Source: CAZVEV01 sp964625865
Lineage (GTDB): Bacteria > Planctomycetota > Phycisphaerae > SM23-33
Reading direction: 5' to 3'
NCBI GenBank assembly: GCA_964625865.1
Contig: CAZVEV010000300.1
Coordinates: 1 to 7,313, forward strand
DNA length: 7,313 bases
Numbering within the stretch: the first letter of the stretch is position 1; each line of letters starts with the position of its first letter. The notes below the pieces were generated by a model. The model worked only from the letters and a program-made list of their open reading frames with translations. It did no database searches and had not been told where the DNA came from. The position numbers and the translations under genes were made by a program. Below are positions 1 to 7,307 of the stretch, piece after piece.

Positions 1-1715
1 CCATTTGGCGTGGGAGTACAAAGATCAGCTATTTGGACAGGAGACGGGCGTCCTTCTTTGCTTCTGACAAGCACTTGCGCCCTTGCTGCATTTCCTCCGC
101 CCATCGAGGCGTTGTCAGCGGCTGACTGCGTGTCCTTGCGATTGCCTGCATCTGGTGCAAGCATTGGTGCAAGCAGCGGTGCAAGCGGACGGTCATCACA
201 TGTTCCCGTTGCCCGCTGTCGTTGGGTGTTCCGTTCCCCGTCGAGGGGCAGGAATGGTAGTGCATCCAGCGCCCCTGCGACATCCAGAAGACGCGGATCG
301 GTGTAGACATTCATCGTCAGATCCAGCGTCGAATGCCTCAGCGCCGCCTGTGCTGTCCTCGGCGTCACGCCGCCCTTGCTCAGGTGCGTTCCAAACGTGT
401 GCCGCATCGCGTGAATGTCAACGGTACGTCCTCTGTCATCCGTCTTCGGGATGGCCGCAGCCGCGAGGTCCCGGTCAAAGACCCGGATGGCGTCACCGGG
501 CAGGTGGAGCAGTGGGGCGGTCGCCGGAAGACACACCGGGATGGCGTTGCCCTCAGCCCGCGCCTGTAACTGCACGCGCTGCAATCGCTCGCCCAGCCAG
601 ACCCGGAGGTCAGCGGCAAGGTCGGGACGCAGGGGAATCCTCGCGCCGCGTCCGGCCTTCTCGTCCTTGGCAAGCAGTTCGAGGTGGGGAGTGGGCTTGT
701 CCAGTGCGGCCTGTCCGACCGTCAGGGAAGCCAGTTCGCTCTTCCGCAGTCCAGTGAGCGTCAGCACCTTGTACACAAGCGCCCGTTCGCGACCGAGTCG
801 TTCCAGTTTGGCGATCAAGCTGGGATTGTCTCGCAGTGCCTCTCGGGCTCGTGCGGTTGACGCTTCGATGTTCTCTGGGTTGAGCGGTGCCTTCTTCCAG
901 GTTCGACGACCTTTGCACTCCTTCCGTGGCAGCCGCACCTTCTCTCGGCCATATTCTGCCAGTGGCCTCAGGTGAGCCGCCCGAAGCAGCCGCTTCAGTT
1001 CGTCCTCCGTCAGGGCCCGACGACAGCGGCGCCGATCACTGCGTTCATCAGCCTTGCAGAGTTTCGCCAGGGGATTAGCCAATAGCCGTTGGCTCTCCAC
1101 CGCCCAGTTGCAGAACGCCACGATGGCCGCGCGGTGTGCGTTGCGGGTCCTGGCGGCCATGTCTTGACCCTCGGCGCGATTCATCCATGTTTCCATCGCT
1201 GTTCGCGTGATGTCAGCCAGCCAACGGAAACCGCACTCGTCTATCACACGATTCAGATTGTGCTCGACGTTCACACGGTGGGCATCGGAGACTCTGTGAC
1301 CACGCACAGTCTTGGCACGCAGGTGCTCAAGATAGACCGCAACATGGTCAGTGAGGGGCGTATGCTGGTGGTCGGCGGCGCAGTCCTGTTCGGCGGTAAC
1401 GAATCCCCCGCGAACGCTCTCGGCACGCGCAAGCAGTTGGTGCAATACGCCGCGTGCAGCCTGTTCGCTGCGACACCCCGTCGCTTCCTCACGGACAAGA
1501 CCTGAGCCGTCGCGGTATTTCGCCGTGTAGGTCCCAGCCTCCATGACGATTCGCGGCTTGCCGGCGTGCTTGCCCTTCTCGGGCACCGTCACCTTCGCCG
1601 TTCGCTTCTTGCCCTTGGCGTCCTTCCACCGGGCGAACCGCTGGCCACGGCGTGTGAACAACTCCGCGCCCTCGGGCAGGGGCTTCGTGTACATCTTCTT
1701 GAACACGGTAGCCAT
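1..1715 (-). CDS. Tyrosine recombinase (phage-type integrase), C-terminus cut by window edge
   Basis: This gene probably catalyses site-specific integration and excision of the element it sits in. From the ATG at 1715 the frame is open for 571 codons to the left edge with no stop, so the C-terminal end is missing from the window. The N-terminal 110 residues are basic (RRGQRFARWKDAKGKKR near residues 22-38), as expected of an arm-type DNA-binding region. A core-binding helical domain follows at about 115-215, and the catalytic domain at about 235-475. The active-site set is visible: Arg324 in TLTGLRKSEL, Lys353 in KDEKAGRGARIPL, His435 and Arg438 in DIHAMRHTFGTHL, His461 in ALRHSTLDLT and nucleophile Tyr471 in NVYTD. 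After residue 490 comes a long polar tail with three LAP repeats. The start is supported by a strong ribosome binding site, AAGGAG six bases upstream. It lies 14 bases after the HTH/GIY-YIG gene and is probably co-transcribed with it. The family call is secure; the attachment site is unknown. Confidence 0.93.
   Translation of the reverse strand, partial: MATVFKKMYTKPLPEGAELFTRRGQRFARWKDAKGKKRTAKVTVPEKGKHAGKPRIVMEAGTYTAKYRDGSGLVREEATGCRSEQAARGVLHQLLARAESVRGGFVTAEQDCAADHQHTPLTDHVAVYLEHLRAKTVRGHRVSDAHRVNVEHNLNRVIDECGFRWLADITRTAMETWMNRAEGQDMAARTRNAHRAAIVAFCNWAVESQRLLANPLAKLCKADERSDRRRCRRALTEDELKRLLRAAHLRPLAEYGREKVRLPRKECKGRRTWKKAPLNPENIEASTARAREALRDNPSLIAKLERLGRERALVYKVLTLTGLRKSELASLTVGQAALDKPTPHLELLAKDEKAGRGARIPLRPDLAADLRVWLGERLQRVQLQARAEGNAIPVCLPATAPLLHLPGDAIRVFDRDLAAAAIPKTDDRGRTVDIHAMRHTFGTHLSKGGVTPRTAQAALRHSTLDLTMNVYTDPRLLDVAGALDALPFLPLDGERNTQRQRATGTCDDRPLAPLLAPMLAPDAGNRKDTQSAADNASMGGGNAARAQVLVRSKEGRPSPVQIADLCTPTPN
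154..186. repeat. Three direct repeats of GGTGCAAGC with a 12-base period
   Basis: The nine-base unit GGTGCAAGC occurs at 154-162, 166-174 and 178-186, exactly 12 bases apart. It lies inside the integrase gene, where each period encodes Leu-Ala-Pro plus one variable residue (LAPLLAPMLAPD, residues about 511-522). The exact 12-base phase is explained by the four-codon coding repeat. A second role as recombinase-binding repeats near the gene end is possible but untested. Confidence 0.85.
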
Positions 1716-1720
1716 GATAG

Positions 1721-1728
1721 TCTCCTTC
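1721..1728 (-). promoter_or_regulatory. Ribosome binding site of the integrase
   Basis: On the minus strand the sequence reads GAAGGAGA, with the AAGGAG core ending six bases before the ATG at 1715. It lies just past the stop codon of the preceding HTH/GIY-YIG gene (TAG at 1730-1732), which is typical of a tightly spaced operon. It fixes the integrase start at 1715. Confidence 0.8.
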
Positions 1729-1729
1729 A

Positions 1730-2530
1730 CTACTGTCCGTCTTCCCACGCCTGCCGTGCTGCCGCAAGAGCAGCGCGCCGAACCTGCCGCAGTGTTCGAT
1801 AGAAGGCGTGGTGCTGGTTGTGTTGTATGTTGAAGGGCAAGCTGAATCGTCTGATAGCTTCCTCTTCGAGGTCCCAGGGAGCCGGATGCTCCATCCAAGA
1901 GAAGAACGCGTGTTTGCGCATCCAGTCAGTCAGTTGCGTTTCACCCTCACCGAAAGTCTTGCGCTTGCCCGTCGCGCTCAGTTCCAACGCAATACCCAGA
2001 GTGTCTGCCAAGAGGCAGCCGAGAGTCATGCGCAACGTAGAACCTTCAGCCTTGCCTCGGTAGTGCCCCCTGATCCGGGACTGGAGCGTCTGCCGACTGG
2101 AAGGGCGCCTTGGTGAAATACCAATGTAGAGCAGGTGTCGTCGGGCCTTTGTAATCGTCCCATCCGTAGGGACGAGCGGCGGTACACCGTCAAACCACCA
2201 CGCATACAGCCCTGAGCATCGGGGTGGAACGTCCGCGCCCGCCCTGACATTATCCCAACTCCATACATGGCCTGGTCTTACAAGTGGTCCAAACATCTCT
2301 GTTCCTTTCTCGGCTTTGCGTTCCCACCTCAACTCAACACCGAAGTGGCCGGCCAACTTGTCTGCCATGTCGAGTCGAAGCGATTGCTCGCCGCACGAGA
2401 ATCGCATCAGCGATTGGCGCGTGATGCCTGTTGCCTGCTCAAGCGATGCAAAACTCTGGCCGCTCTGACGAATCGCTTCGCGTAGTAGACCGGTCATCGT
2501 ATTCCAGCATTCTTTCTCATGCGCGTTCAT
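1730..2530 (-). CDS. XRE-type helix-turn-helix protein fused to a GIY-YIG nuclease domain
   Basis: The 266-residue product joins two modules. Residues about 12-70 resemble an XRE/Cro-type DNA-binding domain, with the helix-turn-helix around 26-50 (SFASLEQATGITRQSLMRF). Residues about 80-255 match the GIY-YIG nuclease pattern: GLY at 107-109, YIG at 135-137, a conserved-type arginine in LQSRIRGHYRG (152/154), acidic LEEEA at 221-225 and Asn234 in LPFNIQHN. Such nucleases cut one DNA strand using a divalent metal. Both domains usually occur as separate proteins, so this may be a real fusion, a recent gene fusion, or two overlapping products. Met79 has its own ribosome binding site and could start the nuclease alone. 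The N-terminal start is uncertain: Met1 (2530) or Met12 (2497), since neither has a clear Shine-Dalgarno sequence and a strong promoter lies directly upstream. Base composition looks less GC-rich than gmd and fcl. Its place upstream of the integrase suggests control of, or cargo on, the element. Confidence 0.85.
   Translation of the reverse strand: MNAHEKECWNTMTGLLREAIRQSGQSFASLEQATGITRQSLMRFSCGEQSLRLDMADKLAGHFGVELRWERKAEKGTEMFGPLVRPGHVWSWDNVRAGADVPPRCSGLYAWWFDGVPPLVPTDGTITKARRHLLYIGISPRRPSSRQTLQSRIRGHYRGKAEGSTLRMTLGCLLADTLGIALELSATGKRKTFGEGETQLTDWMRKHAFFSWMEHPAPWDLEEEAIRRFSLPFNIQHNQHHAFYRTLRQVRRAALAAARQAWEDGQ
2294..2310 (-). promoter_or_regulatory. Possible internal ribosome binding site and ATG for a nuclease-only product
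   Basis: On the minus strand AGAAAGGA (2303-2310) stands six bases before an in-frame ATG (2294-2296) that encodes Met79 of the HTH/GIY-YIG protein. Translation from here would give a 188-residue protein containing the whole GIY-YIG domain, about the length I recall for stand-alone relatives. The same bases are also coding (EKGTEM), so the match could be chance. Confidence 0.4.
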
Positions 2531-2536
2531 GTAATA

Positions 2537-2565
2537 ATTATAACATCAGCCGCTCGATGTTTCAA
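2537..2565 (-). promoter_or_regulatory. Near-consensus sigma70-type promoter for the HTH/GIY-YIG and integrase unit
   Basis: On the minus strand TTGAAA (2560-2565, five of six matches to consensus) is followed by a 17-base spacer and a perfect TATAAT (2537-2542). This AT-rich island stands out in a GC-rich region. The predicted transcription start falls about 5-7 bases past the -10 box, at or near the A of the ATG at 2530. A product starting there would be translated from a leaderless mRNA; one starting at the ATG at 2497 would have a leader of about 33 bases. No separate operator was recognised. Confidence 0.65.
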
Positions 2566-2716
2566 TCTTTCTTGGGACTTTTCTGCGAAGCCCCGCTCTG
2601 ACACTCAGGGCCCTGCGTTCCTTCGGCCCAGCTAACACCCGCCTCTGCCGATCCGGTTGATCTGGCATAAGCTGTGGTTCTGATCTCGGCCCCGTTGACG
2701 GTGTTGACGTTGACAT
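2546..2716 (-). CDS. Possible small ORF of 56 residues, doubtful
   Basis: An ATG five bases after the DUF3987 stop opens a 56-codon frame (MSTSTPSTGPRSEPQLM..., ending ...KIETSSG). A purine-rich GAGAGAG lies just upstream. The second half is very rich in arginine and lysine, which often indicates a non-coding frame in GC-rich DNA, and I recognise no family. In related elements, as I recall them, a small excisionase-like helix-turn-helix gene often follows the DUF3987 gene, but no such helix-turn-helix can be seen here. The same bases are also open in the DUF3987 frame beyond its amber stop, so this stretch may be the decayed end of that gene instead. Confidence 0.2.
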   Translation of the reverse strand: MSTSTPSTGPRSEPQLMPDQPDRQRRVLAGPKERRALSVRAGLRRKVPRKIETSSG

Positions 2717-2762
2717 AACCCTACTCTCTCTCGTGATCGGAGGGGGTTTCGTCAACGTCAAC
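2703..2762. repeat. 12-base inverted repeat flanking the DUF3987 stop codon
   Basis: GTTGACGTTGAC at 2703-2714 is the exact reverse complement of GTCAACGTCAAC at 2751-2762, with 36 bases between the arms. A further GTTGAC lies at 2694-2699. The right arm encodes the V-D-V-D end of the DUF3987 protein. The left arm, read in the same frame past the stop, would encode V-N-V-N. It could form a long-loop hairpin at the mRNA end, but there is no T-run, so it is not a standard terminator. Confidence 0.6.
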
Positions 2763-4436
2763 GGTGTCAGTAAGCCTCAGCCGGCGGGTCGGTCGGCCAC
2801 CTTTGGCGGTTGGGGGGACGGACTCCCATAACCCGATTCCCATGGATGCCAACTCCCCCAGGGCCAGGTCGGCGTCGTCCGCCGTGCCGAACATCCGCGA
2901 ACTCCGCATCACCTCGCGGGATGTCACCGCCCCGCCCTTGCGCCGGATCAATTCCACCAGCTGTTGCCGCTCACGCTCTTCCTCGTCTTGCGCCAGTACA
3001 GCGTAGACCCGCCGGGCTTCACCGCCAAACCAGCGGGCCAGCGCCACGCCAGTCGCGACGCTCTGTTCGTCCACGGCGTTAGGATCAGCGAGTGTGGAGT
3101 CCTCGGCAGCCCACCGGACAAGGTGTACGATCAGCGCCAATCGGGCCGCGTACGCCTCGAGTTTTGACCAAGCCGCCGACAATTCGCCTGTCAGATCGAC
3201 TTGCTCCAGGGCGTGAGCGTCATAGAAGTCGATCCACGCCCTCTTGCCCTCCGGGGTCAAGCTGACAATTGCAGGGATTGGATCGCCCTCGTCGTTGGCA
3301 TCCGCTTGCAGCGTGTAGAGTCGGTCGATGAGTGACTCCATGGCTTCTTCGGTCTGTCGGTCGATCTCCGTCTCCCTCCACTCCTTCGGACGGCGGGGGG
3401 GATAGGCCAGCAACAGACGTGCGGCCAGTCCCGACTCTCGATGTTCGACGCCGAGTGCGAGATCAAGAATGCCCGGTTGGATACCACCCGTCACGCTCAT
3501 AGACGCACGGGGCACATAGATAGTGCGGACTGAGCCTGTCTTCCGGTCCACGATGATCGTCTCGCCGTTGTGCATCGAAAGCCAGTGAGCGGCGTCCGCT
3601 CCCGACTTGCCGCCAGTATAGCGGTCGAACGACCCGATCCAGCCTGCCAGTTCGTCTCTGGCCACCAGCAGACCTCGGGGATTGGCCAGCAGCAGCGGCG
3701 CGAGTGCCTCGACCGTCGTATCGCTGACAACAAACCGCTTGGCCTCTGGCCGAACCGGCTTCTGCGGCGGATCGTCGTCTGTGTCCTTGGATCGCTTCCA
3801 TTTGGCGTACTCCTTCTCGTAATGGGCGTATGCCAGTTCGTACTCGGCCATCTCCTCGGCATATCGTTTCAGGGCCTCGCACTGCCGGTCCCGAACCGGC
3901 TGGACCGCCAGCTTGAACGCTGGTGTCTTGGCCGTGCCGCTCTCGCCCACGATAGCCGTCCAGATGATCGCCGGTTCCGTCCATCCACGCTTCAGTCGGA
4001 TACGCCGGGTGTTGCCGATGGTCCCCGCCAGCACGGCCAGCAAAGGCAAGGCGACAAAGGACGGGGCACAGCCAATCGCCTTCGCGCCGACGTTGACGAA
4101 ACCCCATAACGGCTCCGGGAGGACACCGACGGGGAACGGTTGGTACCGCCGCAACGCGTCCCCGCCCTTCGTTGGCTGGATATCCGGGGCCGGACCGCCC
4201 GAGCCACCTTGCCGGGGTGTCCAGGCCGCCGTCCCCTCCGCCATCTCGAGGACCATGGCCTTGATCTCGGCGGCGTCTTTGCAGTCCATCGGACCGTCCG
4301 GGCCGATCCAGTCGTCGAAGTCCCCGTGCTCGTTCAGGCCGGGCAGATCCACAACGCGGACCGTTGCGGGTGGCGACAGTTGCGTCACGATCCCGGCGAC
4401 TTCCTCGGCATACTTGCGGCCTGCTTCGTCGTTGGC
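2721..4436 (-). pseudogene. TOPRIM-tail/DUF3987 replication protein, N-terminally truncated
   Basis: This is the C-terminal part (571 codons) of a DUF3987-type protein, a family found with primase/helicase proteins of integrated elements and phages. Family-like sequence begins abruptly at ANDEAGRKYAEEVAG, which looks like the last acidic motif and final helix of a TOPRIM domain (usual form D-x-D-E-x-G). It continues through RVVDLPG and GDFDDWI to the DUF3987 core, which begins about 100 residues later. A P-loop-like GESGTAKT (3924-3947) and a Walker B-like LLVARDE (3651-3671) suggest an ATPase. A winged-helix-like segment near the end (KGGAVTSREVMRSSRMF) precedes the tail GGRPTRRLRLTDTVDVDETP. 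The zinc-binding and most of the primase region are missing. No credible start or ribosome binding site exists in this frame: the frame-open ATG at 4535 lies in out-of-frame fcl sequence. The product is therefore probably not made in functional form. The stop is TAG at 2721-2723. Confidence 0.82.
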
Positions 4437-4440
4437 CGTC
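4431..4440. other. Junction between fcl and the DUF3987 remnant
   Basis: On the minus strand, fcl coding reads TCCAAGCCGGACGGCCA and then becomes AACGACGAAGCAGGC, the TOPRIM tail, in another frame. The last fcl-like residue is Gln276 or the glycine before it; relatives continue P-R-R. The first TOPRIM-like residue is Asn (codon 4431-4433). Only a few bases (CA, perhaps GGCCA) could be shared between the two parents, and I see no direct repeat, insertion-sequence end or tRNA at the joint. It is a true deletion or insertion boundary or an assembly chimera. Confidence 0.8.
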
Positions 4441-5259
4441 CGGCTTGGAGGTGTCCCAGACGATCTCACCTTCGAACCCGACCATCGCTCCGATCTTCTC
4501 GACCAGGTCCTTGATGGTAATCTCAAAGCCGGCACCGAGATTGACCGGATCAGAGTCGTCGTACCTTTCGGTGGCCATCGCCAGCCCGCGGGCGCAGTCG
4601 TCGACGTAGAAGAACTCCCTGCTGGCGGCGCCCGTGCCCCAGACCTCGACGGACGCGCTGCCGGTCCGCTTGGCCGTGACGAACTTGCGAATCAGCGCGG
4701 GGATCACGTGGCTGGTTTGCAGATCGAAGTTATCACCCGGACCGTACAGGTTCACCGGCAAGAGGAAGATGCCATTCAGTCCATACTGCTGCCGGTATGC
4801 CTGGAGCATGACCAGCAGGGCCTTCTTGGCCACCCCGTACGGTGCGTTGGTTTCCTCGGGATACCCGTTCCAGAGTTCGGCTTCCCTGAACGGCACGGGA
4901 GTGAACTTCGGATACGCGCAGATCGTGCCCACCTGCACGAACTTCTTGAGCCCGACCCGGCGGGCGTGTTCGATCAGGTGCAGCCCCATGGCCATATTCG
5001 CGTAGAAGAACCGTCCCGGGCTGGCCTGGTTGGCTCCGATGCCGCCGACCTCCGCCGCCAAGTGAATCACGACCGTCGGCGCCAGCTCGGCGTACATTCG
5101 CTCGACGTCACGCTCGCACGTCAGGTCGAAGTCCTCGATCAGCGGCACGCAGATGTTCTCGGGCGCCGCTCCGGCGTCCTGCAAGGCCTGCTGAAGCCGC
5201 TTGCCAAGGAAGCCCGCTCCGCCGGTCACCACGATTCGTTCTTCAGCCAGATCAAGCAT
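4432..5259 (-). pseudogene. fcl: GDP-L-fucose synthase, C-terminally truncated
   Basis: The enzyme epimerises and reduces GDP-4-keto-6-deoxymannose to GDP-L-fucose with NADPH in the cytoplasm. It is an extended short-chain dehydrogenase. The nucleotide-binding motif TGGAGFLG is at residues 12-19. The active-site counterparts are Thr112 and Cys114 (GTICAYP), Tyr141 and Lys145 (YGVAKK) and His184 (SHVIPALI). The substrate-domain motif FFYVDDCARGL is at 216-226. Family-like sequence stops at about residue 276 (WDTSKPDGQ), about 35-45 residues short of the usual 310-320. After that the same frame stays open by chance to 3463 and would add about 320 unrelated residues translated out of frame from the DUF3987 gene. 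The start at 5259 is supported by AAGAGGAG (5272-5279) and lies 85 bases after the gmd stop. The order gmd-fcl is the usual operon. Loss of the substrate-binding end probably inactivates the enzyme. Confidence 0.9.
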
Positions 5260-5344
5260 TTTCAGTATCCGCTCCTCTTGCCATCGTCAGCCGCACGCGT
5301 TCTCCGGGATTGGCCCTCTCGCCACGGCCGGTCGCATGCACTCG

Positions 5345-6367
<1,023 letters not shown>

Positions 6368-6400
6368 GCGGACAGTACCTCTGTGCAGAGAATAGGCAGG

Positions 6401-6432
6401 CCGGTCGCCCCGCTGCGACCGCTGCCGACCGG
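6401..6432. repeat. Inverted repeat upstream of gmd
   Basis: CCGGTCG (6401-6407) pairs exactly with CGACCGG (6426-6432) across an 18-base loop, about 34 bases upstream of the gmd start. The loop holds CCGCTGCGACCGCTGC, itself a near-tandem repeat. It would lie in the 5' leader of gmd. Its function is unknown, and in GC-rich DNA such repeats arise easily by chance. Confidence 0.4.
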
Positions 6433-6521
6433 AGACCATACGCGCTTTCTCGCTGACCTGCAAGTTCGGACAGACAGAGCAGAGATGCCGCGGCATGCCG
6501 CAGGGCGACGGACCATCGGAG

Positions 6522-6791
6522 TTAAGACACCTGTTGGAATGTGCCGATTCCGGCGTTGTTCCGCGGCGTAACACCCTTGCTGTGTTTGGCGTTGATGTAG
6601 GCGACGTAGTTGACCGTTCCGTCGGCATTCAGCGGGCCGGTGATGTACGTCGTGTCCTTGCCGACCGTGATCTTGACCTTCGCCTGGCGGGTTGTGATTC
6701 GAGGCGGGGACTCGGCGGCGGTCGACCGGACCGGAGAGCCCCAGACGCCTGCCAGCGCAGTGAGAAGAAGCCCGATCGCCGCCCTGTTCAT
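6522..6791 (-). CDS. Small secreted hypothetical protein, possibly truncated
   Basis: The 89-residue product begins with a likely signal peptide: MNRAA, hydrophobic IGLLLTALAGVWG (6-18), and a possible cleavage after STAAES around residue 28. The mature part contains KVKITVGKDTTYITGPLNADG and NYVAYINAKHSKGVTPRNNAG. I recall the D-G-T-V-x-Y and G-V-T-P-x-N-N-A motifs from the N-terminal region of longer secreted or membrane-anchored proteins of unknown function in planctomycetes. A stop follows only nine codons after NNA, where those relatives continue. The start at 6791 is supported by GGGAG seven bases upstream. It lies about 155 bases before gmd in the same direction. The protein is probably exported, but no activity can be assigned. 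It may be the remaining N-terminal part of a frameshifted gene. Confidence 0.6.
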   Translation of the reverse strand: MNRAAIGLLLTALAGVWGSPVRSTAAESPPRITTRQAKVKITVGKDTTYITGPLNADGTVNYVAYINAKHSKGVTPRNNAGIGTFQQVS

Positions 6792-6852
6792 ATCAACACT
6801 CCCATCGACATCTACAGCAGCCCATGCCCACGATTCCCAGAGCGTATCATCG

Positions 6853-6874
6853 TTGCGGGGCGACCCCAATGCAA
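6853..6874. repeat. Small hairpin upstream of the secreted protein gene
   Basis: On the plus strand TTGC GGGG CGA CCCC AAT GCAA forms a four-plus-four base-pair stem with a three-base bulge. It lies about 60 bases upstream of the small secreted protein start and could belong to its leader or promoter region. It has no T-run and no recognised family. Confidence 0.3.
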
Positions 6875-6909
6875 TAACGCGAACAACGCCCGTTGGCGCA
6901 TCAGGACGG

Positions 6910-7050
6910 AGCCGCGGCGTGCCGCCGCGGTGCTGTTTCCCTCGAACGAGTTGACGGTCCTGCGAACGCGCGGTCGGAGAGACCGTGAGCGTGCGATCGG
7001 AAGCACGTTTTGTGCGGAGAGGAACGGCACCGCGGGGACACGCCGCGGCT
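6910..7050. repeat. Dispersed CCGCGG-centred inverted repeats
   Basis: AGCCGCGGCGTG at 6910-6921 is the exact reverse complement of CACGCCGCGGCT at 7039-7050. The first copy also forms a local perfect hairpin: CCGCGGCG (6912-6919), loop TGC, CGCCGCGG (6923-6930). Between the two arms, CGGTC (6971-6975) and GACCG (6981-6985) form another short stem. No T-run follows, so an intrinsic terminator is not supported. Confidence 0.5.
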
Positions 7051-7170
7051 CTCTCCTGACGCGCAGCGGGGAAGGAGTCTCAATCGCCGCGTGCGGGCGA
7101 GGATCTCCCGCGGTTGGGGGGCAGTGGTGCCAAGATGAAATGGGCTGTAAATCTGTTTCGGGCGTCAAGG

Positions 7171-7307
7171 AAAGTGTTGCTGTAAAGGTGTCTGAGTGCC
7201 CGGGGGGGGCGTCAATATACAAGAGACTATAAGCAAGTGCGAAGGTGGGCCGAGGCCTGCTTTACAGTGGGCGTGGTTCAAAAGGGCCTGATTTAGGGTA
7301 ACACTTT
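7171..7307. repeat. Nested inverted repeats near the right edge
   Basis: AAAGTGTT (7171-7178) is the reverse complement of AACACTTT (7300-7307), and CTGTAAAG (7180-7187) is the reverse complement of CTTTACAG (7260-7267). The pairs are nested in the right order to form one two-part stem with an internal loop. A related CTGTAAAT lies at 7145-7152. The arms are only eight bases long, so chance is a fair explanation. Confidence 0.35.

Noticed and set aside
1489..1767. Minus-strand frame of 92 codons beginning inside the HTH/GIY-YIG gene
   Set aside because: It overlaps the integrase start in another frame, while the integrase frame shows full catalytic motifs and a strong ribosome binding site.
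3463..4434. Continuation of the fcl frame for about 320 codons
   Set aside because: Past the joint it reads the DUF3987 gene out of frame, with arginine-rich nonsense. It stays open because of base composition, not as a fusion protein with meaning.
4437..4535. Upstream ATG for the DUF3987 frame at 4535
   Set aside because: Its first 33 codons are fcl sequence in the wrong frame, so it is not the native start.
6485..6496. Perfect 12-base palindrome ATGCCGCGGCAT
   Set aside because: It is a single GC-rich palindrome with no second copy or nearby promoter elements, so there is no support for an operator.
6368..6628. N-terminal extension of gmd by 87 residues
   Set aside because: The extension has no resemblance to the family, and the ATG at 6367 matches the conserved N-terminus.
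6812..7222. Minus-strand frame of 136 codons in the right flank
   Set aside because: It overlaps the start of the small secreted protein region, has a biased composition and no recognisable motif.
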